The notes below the pieces were generated by a model. That model saw only the letters and a list, made by a program, of their open reading frames with translations. It was not told the origin of the DNA and did no database searches. Positions 28,890-38,600 of a stretch of 47,139 bases of DNA are shown here, piece after piece. A program made the position numbers and the translations under genes. The stretch's first letter is position 1; the number at the start of each line of letters is the position of its first letter. This DNA is from Candidatus Clavichlamydia salmonicola (GTDB taxonomy: Bacteria; Chlamydiota; Chlamydiia; Chlamydiales; Chlamydiaceae): positions 1 through 47,139 of the forward strand of contig NZ_WTCQ01000006.1 of NCBI RefSeq assembly GCF_015356765.1. The letters run 5' to 3'.

Positions 28890-28936
28890 GATTCAACCTT
28901 CTTGATATAATTAATTAAATATTTTTTTGGTTAATA

Positions 28937-30136
28937 ATGAGTTCTATTCAAAATAATACAAATAATAGTCCCCCTATAGCACACTCACATACTACTCGTC
29001 AGGAAGGAAGTGCGAATTTGACTAAAATAGCCTTCATTGCTACTCAACTAATAGCTGCTATATTAATTACAATAGTAGCGGTTTTAATTGGATGTAATCT
29101 TATAGGACTAGGAGTTGGGCTTACATTAGTAGGCATGGGGGTAGCAACTTTGGCTGCTGGAGCCATAGCTATTGCTGTAAAAAAAGTAAAAACAGCAATT
29201 GCACATAAAAAAGAACTTGCTCAGGAGCAAATGGTTCAAACTGCAAATAAACAACTAGATGAAACAATAAAGATTGTTGAAGAAAAATTAGCAACAACTA
29301 CTCTTTTTAAAGAAAAATATATAACTATTAACAGCCTTTACACTAATCAACATGAAAAATTACAACAACAACAACAACAGTTATCAGATTTAAAAAATAC
29401 CTTTGAAACTAGTATTAAAAAACTTACACGAGCAAAAGAAACATTATCAATAGAAATAGAAGAAGAACAATCTACTATTGAAAAGAACCGAAAACTTTTA
29501 CAACCCCAGTTCATCGAATCAGAGTCTCTTCAATTACCTTTTGAAAAAAATTTACAGATATTAAAAGGCGATTTACAACAGGCTAAACTTCAAAGACTAC
29601 AGCTAACTGATCAATTAAATGCAATAAAATATAACCTTGCTCAAAGATCTACAGCAAATCAATTAAAGCAAAAGATAAAAGAGTTTGATGAAAAAATTAC
29701 CTTCTTGAATGAGCAAATTAAAATAACGCAAGATAAGTTAATTCAATTATCTAACAATAACCTAAAATTAGGTAAAGACAGTCTAAACCTTAATCGAGCA
29801 GAATCCTTTTTAGACACTAAAAAGAATGCTTTAAGTAAAATATTGGATGCTTTGAAAGCTGATTCAGAAATCTTAAAACAAATATTAACTGCTGAAAATT
29901 CTCTTAATGCTTCTGTTCAAGATTTAGAAAGATTTGCACCTCTTATTCAAGAGTTCAATCCTTTTACCTTTTTAACAACTATTGAAAAAGACCTTTATGA
30001 AAAATTAGAAAGTTTAAATAACAACCTCTCTTCCATAATTTTAACAGAAAATGATGCCTTAATTCTTCTAAAGAAAGAACCTCTTTCAACAAATTTAGAT
30101 CAATTATCCTTAGATATTCATTATCAAATAAAATAA
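28937..30136 (+). CDS. Inc-like inclusion membrane protein 5 with long coiled coil
   Basis: This 399-residue protein is the longest of the cluster. The bilobed hydrophobic domain (about 29-82) has the LIGLGVGLTLVGMG turn. From about 95 to 320 the sequence is a long coiled coil rich in Gln, Lys, Glu and Leu, and the last 80 residues resemble protein 4. The N-terminal 28 residues are polar and Ser/Thr/Asn-rich, typical of type III secretion leaders but not diagnostic. It probably has its own promoter, because a hairpin separates it from protein 4. Function by analogy: an inclusion-membrane tether or fusion factor; this is inference. Confidence 0.75.
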   Translation: MSSIQNNTNNSPPIAHSHTTRQEGSANLTKIAFIATQLIAAILITIVAVLIGCNLIGLGVGLTLVGMGVATLAAGAIAIAVKKVKTAIAHKKELAQEQMVQTANKQLDETIKIVEEKLATTTLFKEKYITINSLYTNQHEKLQQQQQQLSDLKNTFETSIKKLTRAKETLSIEIEEEQSTIEKNRKLLQPQFIESESLQLPFEKNLQILKGDLQQAKLQRLQLTDQLNAIKYNLAQRSTANQLKQKIKEFDEKITFLNEQIKITQDKLIQLSNNNLKLGKDSLNLNRAESFLDTKKNALSKILDALKADSEILKQILTAENSLNASVQDLERFAPLIQEFNPFTFLTTIEKDLYEKLESLNNNLSSIILTENDALILLKKEPLSTNLDQLSLDIHYQIK

Positions 30137-30157
30137 TTTCAAATTAATTATTTTATT
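30127..30157 (+). terminator. AT-only hairpin overlapping the end of Inc-like gene 5
   Basis: AATAAAATAATT (30127-30138) and AATTATTTTATT (30146-30157) form a 12-base perfect stem around a seven-base loop, starting within the last codons of the gene. It marks a plausible transcript end, but a stem made only of A and T is weak and such palindromes are common in AT-rich DNA. Confidence 0.35.
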
Positions 30158-30339
30158 ATACTACTCATATAACCATTCCATTACCACTTCCTGCACTTAT
30201 TAATTCAGTGTTCAAAAAACAAAAACACTTATTCTCAAAAAAATATTAGCAATAAAATAAAACTTTTGCATAATTGAAACAAATTACTATAAATACATAC
30301 AAAACAATAGTTTGCTTTTTATAGTTTTAGTAATTTTAA

Positions 30340-32862
30340 ATGATATTCTCTTCCTTTTTTTTTATAAATCTTCATAGAAATTTTCATGAAGACCTCAATC
30401 TTTCACCATCTATCTTTCATTTACAAAATTTTTTTGATTTTGTTTTGTCTACTAATAAAAACATAATAAAAAAAATGAAAAACTTGTTAACAATTAACTG
30501 GTTAAAAAACATGAATAAAAAATTATTCTTTCAGAAGCTCTCTACGATAACATTAGCTAATATCACTGAGAAAGCTTCTGAAATAGAAGAGCCACAAACT
30601 TCAGCCCCTTGTCTTTCTATGAATGGATTACGCTTAACAAATATCATCTTTCCCAATCACAAGAATGACGCTATTAATCTTGAATTCCTCTGTACTAATT
30701 TAACACAAAAATGCGAGCTTGCTTATGCAGAAGGAGAAATAATTATAAGCAATATTAACAATAAAATTACTCACGTTTCTCCTGATTCCTTACAAGCCCT
30801 CTCAACTACTGGGGGAATTATGAAAGGAAATATTAATATGGGAACTACAAATACCTTTATTAATATACCCCTTCCTCAAAATCCTACTGATATTTTAAGT
30901 TTAGCGTACTTACGATCAGCATATGTTTCTTTAGAAGAAGGAAGTTCCTTCCTAGACTTTGAAGGAAAACGTAACATTACAGATCTAGCTGATCCACAAA
31001 ATCCTCTTGATGCCATTAATTTTCGAACCTTACAACGATTTATAAAAAACCTAAACACTGATTCTTTAAAAGCCATATCTATTAAAGGTGGCATTGTAAA
31101 AGGAAAAATTACTTTAACAAATGGCTCTTCCATACGCGGACTAACATTACCTGTATGTAATGAAGATGCTATTTGTTTATTTTCTTTAAAACAAACAACA
31201 TTTCCCCTTAATGGAGGAACTCTTTTTGGCCCTTTAACCCTAACAGAATCAGCCACCATTACAGGTTTAATCGAGCCACAAAATAATGGTGATATTATTT
31301 CTCTAGCTTCTCTTAAGAAAGCCATTAAAACAATTACAGCTAAAGATTTAAAAATTGTGCAACTCTCTGGAGGATCGCTTACAGGTGATATAAAAATTAA
31401 AAAAGTATCTGGTCTCATAGACCCTTCTAATCCAAGCGATATTGTTAATCTTAGTAGCTGTAAAAAAATCGTAGCTAGTAAGGTATTAAACACAGGAGAT
31501 AGCCTAACAGGTAACTTAAATGCTCAATCACGCTATACTCTTCAAAATTTGCGCCCTGCTGTTTTTCCTTCTGACATACTTGATTTTACTTCATTACAGT
31601 CATTAAATTTTACCCTGCGCCAACTTCAATCAACAGCCATAGTTGCATCCGGTTTTATCATGCAAGGCAACATCAATATGAATATAAGAAAGACTCCTCC
31701 TTTTAATCGAATTATTAATTTAGCAGATCCAGTTGCACCTGACCAAGCGATTACACTTAGTTATCTTCGAAATAATTATCTTCCTTTTTCTGGAGGAATT
31801 ATCTCTAATCCAATGAGCTTAAATAATTCCTTATTCGTTAATTCAGCTACATCATTTAATGATACTGTAATTATAGGTAAAAGCCTTTTATTTAATAGTC
31901 ATGATCCTCGAGATAAAATAAATTTTATTTCAGATTTAGACCCTCACTACACCATTAAAGTCACAGGTCTCAAGGCTCCCATAACAACAACAAGCCCTGT
32001 AAACCTTGCATATTTAAAGGCTAATTTTCTAATGAAAACTGGGGGCATAATATCAGGAACAGTATCATGTTTGCGTGATTTAATTGTTTCTGCCCCAGCC
32101 CAATTAAATAATATATCTATTTCAGGTTCATTGATTAGTTTTTCTCGAGGAAAAAACAAACGCATGAATCTTAGCGGCCACACTCTTAACTGCGTGAATA
32201 ACCTATCTCGAGCCTATGACATCATTAATCTTGAATCATTTTCTACTATTACTCAGCGTTATCTTTCCCAACAAGGTGGGCGCATGACTCAAGACCTAGA
32301 TATGGGTGGTTATCATTTACCACACACCCCCCTTCCCATACAAAGCCATGATTGTCTTCCTTTACAATACCTAGAAACAAATAGTTATACCTTAGCCCTA
32401 TTTATTAAAGATCCTTCTTTTAATAACTCATATTCGCTTTGGCAACATTCTTTATTATTACAATGGGACTGGATCGGAGTGGACTATAGAACCTCTTATA
32501 ACGCTGCCTCTTTCTTTAAAATGGCTGACTTTTCTTCTTACAACGTAGATGGGAATACTGCAATGTTCTTAAAACAAGGATACCTCTATTCTATCTCAGT
32601 AGATATAAAACCAGCTTCCCCTATCTTATCGTCTCAACCATTAAACATTTCTGTCCACCATGGTAATATTTCTTCAATATTAAATATTTTTGAAACCCAA
32701 TCTGAAGTTGATTATAAATTTGCAGTGTTATGGGCAGCGCAAAAAAACTCTAATTTATCAGAATTTAGTGATGCAGTAACAATGAGATTAACCCCTGAAA
32801 GACCCTCTATTCTTGTTTCTTCATTAAGCTGGTCTTTTATAGCATTAAGCACGCCTTTATAA
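30340..32862 (+). CDS. Fibre-like repeat protein 1 with C-terminal beta head
   Basis: This protein has up to 840 residues. The stalk (about 90-680) is about eleven degenerate repeats built around GG-x-M/L-x-G, a glycine/asparagine strand, GL-x-DP-x-NP and DxINLxxL. This pattern resembles repeats seen in phage tail fibres and other trimeric fibres. The last 150 residues (about 682-840) are non-repetitive and strand-rich, end in LSWSFIALS, and align in layout with the ends of the next two proteins; I read them as a C1q/TNF-like jelly-roll head, with moderate certainty. The start is ambiguous: ATG at 30340, 30475 or 30511, none with a good Shine-Dalgarno. The segment before 30475 is unlike the paralogues, so a later start is likely. 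Probable role: trimeric surface or secreted fibre. Confidence 0.75.
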   Translation: MIFSSFFFINLHRNFHEDLNLSPSIFHLQNFFDFVLSTNKNIIKKMKNLLTINWLKNMNKKLFFQKLSTITLANITEKASEIEEPQTSAPCLSMNGLRLTNIIFPNHKNDAINLEFLCTNLTQKCELAYAEGEIIISNINNKITHVSPDSLQALSTTGGIMKGNINMGTTNTFINIPLPQNPTDILSLAYLRSAYVSLEEGSSFLDFEGKRNITDLADPQNPLDAINFRTLQRFIKNLNTDSLKAISIKGGIVKGKITLTNGSSIRGLTLPVCNEDAICLFSLKQTTFPLNGGTLFGPLTLTESATITGLIEPQNNGDIISLASLKKAIKTITAKDLKIVQLSGGSLTGDIKIKKVSGLIDPSNPSDIVNLSSCKKIVASKVLNTGDSLTGNLNAQSRYTLQNLRPAVFPSDILDFTSLQSLNFTLRQLQSTAIVASGFIMQGNINMNIRKTPPFNRIINLADPVAPDQAITLSYLRNNYLPFSGGIISNPMSLNNSLFVNSATSFNDTVIIGKSLLFNSHDPRDKINFISDLDPHYTIKVTGLKAPITTTSPVNLAYLKANFLMKTGGIISGTVSCLRDLIVSAPAQLNNISISGSLISFSRGKNKRMNLSGHTLNCVNNLSRAYDIINLESFSTITQRYLSQQGGRMTQDLDMGGYHLPHTPLPIQSHDCLPLQYLETNSYTLALFIKDPSFNNSYSLWQHSLLLQWDWIGVDYRTSYNAASFFKMADFSSYNVDGNTAMFLKQGYLYSISVDIKPASPILSSQPLNISVHHGNISSILNIFETQSEVDYKFAVLWAAQKNSNLSEFSDAVTMRLTPERPSILVSSLSWSFIALSTPL

Positions 32863-32871
32863 AAGATGACT

Positions 32872-32901
32872 AAGATTATGAGTATGGAGTCTCATAATTT
32901 T
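32872..32901 (+). terminator. Hairpin after fibre-like gene 1
   Basis: AAGATTATGAG (32872-32882) pairs with CTCATAATTTT (32891-32901) around an eight-base loop, with one G-T pair, ten bases after the stop. The 3' arm ends in four T. It is a plausible intrinsic terminator of modest strength. Confidence 0.45.
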
Positions 32902-32929
32902 CATAAATTAGGATATGAAAAATAAAAAC

Positions 32930-32958
32930 ATTTAAAAGATTAACTATATCTTTTAAAT
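32930..32958 (+). promoter_or_regulatory. 11-base stem hairpin in the leader of fibre-like gene 2
   Basis: ATTTAAAAGAT (32930-32940) and ATCTTTTAAAT (32948-32958) form a perfect inverted repeat with a seven-base loop, 16 bases before the ATG at 32975. The ribosome binding site (TGGAAAAA) lies just after it. It could be an operator or an mRNA structure affecting initiation. Confidence 0.4.
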
Positions 32959-32974
32959 ATACCCTGGAAAAAAC

Positions 32975-35341
32975 ATGAAAAAAAAATTTGTTTTAAAATC
33001 TTTTAAATTTATTCTTCCTATGACTTACGCTTCATCTGCAACATCTTCTGGACCACCCCCACAGCCATTTATACCGACTGTTTCATTTGGTCATATGCGA
33101 CTAATAGATGTTGCAGATCCTATTTATCCACAAGACGCTGTTACTCTTAATTTTTTTGAAGTAGCTGTAAATAAAGCTACTGATTCATTACTTAACACAT
33201 TATCAAGTGAAGTAAGTGCTATTTCTCAAAGACTTGATAATATTACCCCTCATGCTATTGATGCCCTGTCTTTGTATGGAGATGTTATGCTGGGTAATAT
33301 TAATATGAATGGCATTGCTACTGTAACAGGGTTAACAAATCCAACTTCACCTGGTGACGCCGTTAGCTTTGCCTTTGCAGAAGCAAATTATTTACCTAAA
33401 CAAGAGGGATTAAAAGACCTTGATATGGGTGGTAACAGAACAATTACTGGATTAGAAAATCCTGTAGAAGCTGGTGATGCTGTTAATTACCAAACATTAA
33501 AAGACTGTATAAGTAATATTTCTGCTGCTTCCTTAAACCTTCTTCCTATATCTGGTGGAACACTTTATGGAAATTTAAATATGAATTGCCTCTACACTAT
33601 TACTGGCTTACCAAATCCTACTACACCTACAGATGCTGTAAGCCTTGGCTATCTTAATAGTTATTATCTTCCAATAACAGGCGGCACTCTTACAGGCAAT
33701 ATCAATTTGCAAGGCCTTTACACAGTCTCTGGGATACCTCAACCAACTAAAGATTCTGATGCTGTCAACCTTGCAACTTTAAAATCTACTATACGTATGG
33801 TTACTCCCTTATCCATACAAGCTCTTCCTCTATCAGGAGGGACTATGACAGGCAATTTAGATATGGGTGGCATAGCCACAATAACTGGGCTAGAAAATCC
33901 TATCCAACCAGATGAAGCTGTTAATCTTGGTACGCTCACATCTATGATCTCTCCTTTTCTTTCAAAAAACGGAGGCCTCTTATCTGGAAATTTAAATTTT
34001 AATTCTCAATATACTGTTACAGGAATCACTGATCCAATTCATCCAGGAGATGCTGTTAATTTTAGTACATTTAAAACAACAGAGACAGCTTGTAAAGAGC
34101 TCTCTTCTCAAATTTTCCCCATTACAGGTGGTACCATGTCAGGTCATATTAACATGGGAAAAATGGGATCTGCAAATGGCTATTCTATTATTGGACTTTC
34201 AGATCCTACAAGCAATTCAGAAGTAGTACCTCTATCTTATGTTCAAAGCTATTATCTTCCATTAACTGGGGGCTTTATTACAGGGTCTCTATCTTTATCT
34301 TCAAATTTATCTGTCTTAGGGAACTCTATTTTTGCTGGTCCTACTGAAATACGATCCTCCCTTTATTTTTCCTCAGTTAATAATAATGATTTTGTTGATT
34401 TTGGAGCTTTAGTAACTCCAACAGGAATTACTGGTGGTATTACTGTTACTGGATTAAAAAATCCCATTAACCCTTCTGATCCCGTAAACCTATCCTACTT
34501 AGACACTAATTACTTATCCTTAAATGGTGGCTCTATTAATGGTGATCTTCATATTAATGGTGATTTATTTGTACAAGGTAATACACTGTTTACAGGTGAT
34601 GTTATATTACAAGGCCACGCAACATTTACAGCCAATAATGGCCCATTAGCTATTAATTTTGGTAATACTGATACAAATCATGGCGCGATATTAACTGGTA
34701 TTGGATCACCAACCAACCTTTCTGATGCTATAAATCTTGCTTTTTTAAACAAAAGTCTTTCTTCTTACATTCCTCTATCAGGAGGAACATTAGAAGGCAA
34801 CTTGGATATGAATAATCACCGAATTACTAATCTAGCTGACCCAGTGGAGTCCCATGACGCTGTAAATTTACATTATTTACAAACACAAGGCATTCTACAA
34901 GCTTATTTTATTAAACTTCCTAGCCAAGCAGATAGCTCTACATGGCTTCCTATGCAATTCTTATCATGGAAAAATTCTCAAGATACTTTTTTGCAATCTC
35001 AGCATGCTTCTTCATATTTTACCATTAACTCTGCAGATACCACTCAAATACTTCTTCCCAAAAAAGCTCTTTATTCTATTACTTCCAATATTTTACTTGA
35101 AGATGTCCCTACTACTATTGGAAGAATCAGTTTATATGGGAATAATACCTTTAGCCAAATACCTATAGCATCTATTAGTCCAGGAAGTATTTCCCATAAC
35201 TACTCCCTGTCATCACATTGGATTGCAACTTCTGATACTTCTTCATCATCTGATTATATTTCTCTTCATCTTGATGGCTCTACCTCTGTTAATATCTCCT
35301 CTCACTATTGGGCATTTATGGCAACAAACATTCCGATGTAA
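32975..35341 (+). CDS. Fibre-like repeat protein 2 with C-terminal beta head
   Basis: This 788-residue protein begins MKKKFVLKSFKFILPMTYAS, a basic then short hydrophobic segment that could be a weak Sec signal peptide or a type III leader. The stalk (about 35-640) has eleven repeats of the form SGGTMTGNLDMGG, ITGL-x-NP, DAVNL-x-TL, better preserved than in protein 1. The final 150 residues (about 640-788) are non-repetitive, with FIKLPSQADS, a LLPKKALYSITSNI strand and the end YWAFMATNIPM, matching the heads of proteins 1 and 3. Architecture implies a trimeric fibre with a receptor-binding tip; this is inference from the repeats. TGGAAAA before the ATG is an acceptable ribosome binding site. 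A perfect hairpin lies in the leader. Confidence 0.8.
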   Translation: MKKKFVLKSFKFILPMTYASSATSSGPPPQPFIPTVSFGHMRLIDVADPIYPQDAVTLNFFEVAVNKATDSLLNTLSSEVSAISQRLDNITPHAIDALSLYGDVMLGNINMNGIATVTGLTNPTSPGDAVSFAFAEANYLPKQEGLKDLDMGGNRTITGLENPVEAGDAVNYQTLKDCISNISAASLNLLPISGGTLYGNLNMNCLYTITGLPNPTTPTDAVSLGYLNSYYLPITGGTLTGNINLQGLYTVSGIPQPTKDSDAVNLATLKSTIRMVTPLSIQALPLSGGTMTGNLDMGGIATITGLENPIQPDEAVNLGTLTSMISPFLSKNGGLLSGNLNFNSQYTVTGITDPIHPGDAVNFSTFKTTETACKELSSQIFPITGGTMSGHINMGKMGSANGYSIIGLSDPTSNSEVVPLSYVQSYYLPLTGGFITGSLSLSSNLSVLGNSIFAGPTEIRSSLYFSSVNNNDFVDFGALVTPTGITGGITVTGLKNPINPSDPVNLSYLDTNYLSLNGGSINGDLHINGDLFVQGNTLFTGDVILQGHATFTANNGPLAINFGNTDTNHGAILTGIGSPTNLSDAINLAFLNKSLSSYIPLSGGTLEGNLDMNNHRITNLADPVESHDAVNLHYLQTQGILQAYFIKLPSQADSSTWLPMQFLSWKNSQDTFLQSQHASSYFTINSADTTQILLPKKALYSITSNILLEDVPTTIGRISLYGNNTFSQIPIASISPGSISHNYSLSSHWIATSDTSSSSDYISLHLDGSTSVNISSHYWAFMATNIPM

Positions 35342-35602
35342 ATCCATTAATGTTCATTCACCTAACACTTTATATGCTCATGCTTAAGCATTATATCTCT
35401 GATTTCAGAAATAACTGCTTATAAAAGTCCTTATACTTTTTAAGCATAAGGATCTAATAAATCTACACATACACCTGCACGCTCATCATGTCATAACTTT
35501 TTAGTATGAGAGTTCTGCAGATCATGCATCTTAATCAGCTGTATATCTAAACTATTTATACAACTGTCATTTTGATGCTTATATACAATATAAGGAAAAA
35601 TC

Positions 35603-38600
35603 ATGACGAAACCTTTAGTAAAAAAAATTAACCTAAGAGAAGTAGCTTTTGGTCTTCTCATGGACTCTCAATTTATTAATTCCATACTACCCGGAAAAAC
35701 CAATTTTCAACGATTTTTTGGATTTTCTTCTTCTCCTTTAAATCAACAAGAAGAAACTAACTCTTTAGGCACATTACCTTACACAATATCTTCAGAAGTT
35801 GAAGCTCCTGCTGCTTTAGATCTGGGCAATCCATCCGCACCTCTTGAAAATCCTATGATCACTCAACCTAATGTAATAGATACCAATACATTTGCATATC
35901 TAAGACATCATTTCCTTCCTATAAGTGGTGGATATCTAACAGGATCTATTGATCTTGGCAGTATAGGAAGAATTACCAGCTTAGCTAATCCCATAGATAT
36001 AATGGATGCAGTGAATCTTCAAACCTTACAACGATCTCTCTCATTATTAACTGCTAATGATGTAGGCGCCATCAGTACTTCTGGGGGGAACATTAATGGT
36101 ATTATCAATTTAAAAGGTATTTTAAAGATTAATGGCTCTTTAAATATGCAGGGATCCACTCTTTCTAACCTTCGAGATCCTATTACAGGAACAGACCCTG
36201 TTACCATGCAATATATGTATAGTAATGTATTACCTATATCAGGTGGAACAATGAGTGGTAGTATCATCATGAATGGCCAAGAAACCATTACTGGACTCCG
36301 AAGTCCTATATTTCCTACCGATGCTGTAAATTTAGCCTATTTACAAGAACAATTAACCAGTAAAAATCCTTTTTCATTAAATACTTTGCTCATTACAGGC
36401 GGAACCATGCAAGGAGATATATTCATGGATTCCTCCTATACACTTAAAAATCTTCCTGACCCTAAAGAAGGATCTCAACCTGTTACTTTACACTTTCTAC
36501 AAAGAAATTATCTTTCACTTGAAGGTGGTAGCTTGAGACAATCTCTCTACATGGGAAATCAACGTATTTATGGTCTTTCTGACCCTATAGAAGAACAAGA
36601 CGCTGTTAATCTTCGTACTGTTTCAAAAATGGTAACTTCCTATATGCAATCAGCTTTTGAGTCTTCTAATGATCCAGACCCCCTTAATGAAGAAGAAGAT
36701 TCTAACAATCTTAAAATTTCAGGAGAGATGATTGTAGGAACCATTAACTTAAATAACTGTGGTACTTTAACAGGTATAATAGATCCTTCTAATGAATCTG
36801 ATGTAGTTTCTCTAAAATATTTAGAAACCTGCTTATTTGGATTTTCAGAAACTTTAACAGAAGTTAAAACAAAATTAGAAAATAGCTTGAAAGAGGTTTC
36901 TCAATCTATAATTGATCTCTCCATTCAAGCCACTGCATCACAAGCAACCTTACATGAAGTTTTACAAAAACCATTAAATGAAATGCTGATCACATCTCCT
37001 TTAAATAATCTTACAATTTCATCTTCTTTAAATATGGATTTTCATCGAATCACAGGCCTTGCTTCTCCAGAAAATCCATTTGACGCAGTCAATCAACTAT
37101 ACCTAGAGTCAACACTTGCTAAAGCGTTTCCATCAAAAAATCAATTTCTTATGCTAACAGGAGGTTCTATGCTGGGATCTCTGAATATGGAATTACAAAC
37201 ACTTACAGGAATCCCTAATCCAGCATCTCCAACAGATGCTGTCAACTTAGGCTATCTGAATAGTAGAATTGCCTCTATGATAGATTCATTTACAGAAAGT
37301 AGCAGTGGTCTAGAGTCTTCCCCAAACAATGATATTTCTTTAGGTGCTGTGTCTACTGGCAGTGCTGTTATTGGTGGTCATCGTATTCGTGGACTGGGCA
37401 ATCCTAAAGAAGCTGCTGATGCTGTTAATTTATTCACTTTAGATTCAAAAATATCTGCTTATCTTCCTTTAAAAGGTAGTATTATGGGCGGTCGGATTAA
37501 TATGGGGAATTATTCTATTAAAGATCTTGCTGATCCAATAGATGACAAAGACGCTGTTAATCTTCAAACACTTACTTCCCAAATCAACACTATTACAAAA
37601 AAATTTATATCTAGTAATGGTGGTTCTATGTCTGGCCTTTTAAATATGGGGGCAACTGTATCAGAAGATACAGTAGTCAATGGATTTCGTCTTACAGGTA
37701 TCCCCGTGCCTGTTTTTCCAACAGATGCTGTTAACCTCTTTCATCTTAATAATTCTCTTAACAATACTGTAAATAAAAATGGTGATCGCCTAAATGGCTC
37801 TTTAGATTTTCAAAATCTTGCTACTGTGACAGGGCTTGCAGACCCAGTAAAAGCAAGTGATGCTGTCAACTTAAGAGTCCTTCACTCTTTTGTCGATCCT
37901 ATTAAAGAAAAATTTGTTGCATCTCTTCCTTTATCTGGTGGAGTCATGAAAGGTCCTATTGATATGGGAGGAGAAGTATCCAATTATGATGTTATTGGTG
38001 GATTTTCTTTAACTGGTCTAGCAACTCCAAAACAACCTGGAGATGCTGTTAATCTTCATTATATAGATACAATATTGCAATCGTACCTTTCTGTTTTAGG
38101 CGGTTCTATATTTGGATCTATTGACTTTGGCCGTAATGGAACAGTAACAGGACTCCGAAATCCAATAAACCCAACAGATGCCGTTAACCTCCAAACACTT
38201 AATAACTTAATGGGGCGTTACCAACCTAGTACTTCTGGAGACGCTTTTACAGACTACCTCCATATTGGTGGCGGGGTAATGAATGGGAACATTAATATGG
38301 CCTCATTTAGCATAACTGGCTTAGGAGATCCAATTGATCTAAGTGATGCAGTCAATCTTGAATACTTGATTCTTTCTCTTTCTGATCTTCTTCCTACAGC
38401 AGGAGGAAACCTCTCGGGCTCTATAATCTGTGATAGAGGTATTACTATTAAAAATGTAGCACACCCTATTGAAGATGGGGATGTCGTCAACTTATATACT
38501 CTTAATCAACGCCTATATGAACTAGAATCTTGCATTTCTCCTTTATGCTTTTCCCTATTCAATAAAAAAGGAATTATCTCTAATCCACTAAACATGAATA

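Noticed and set aside
28882-28911. Full -35/-10 promoter before Inc-like gene 5
   Set aside because: TATAAT at 28906 is good but the best -35 at the right distance (TTGTTT) matches only half the consensus, so I mention it but do not list it as a promoter.
30876-31493. Minus-strand open frame of about 205 codons inside fibre gene 1
   Set aside because: It is antisense to a well-supported repeat protein, mirrors the repeat pattern and has no recognisable content.
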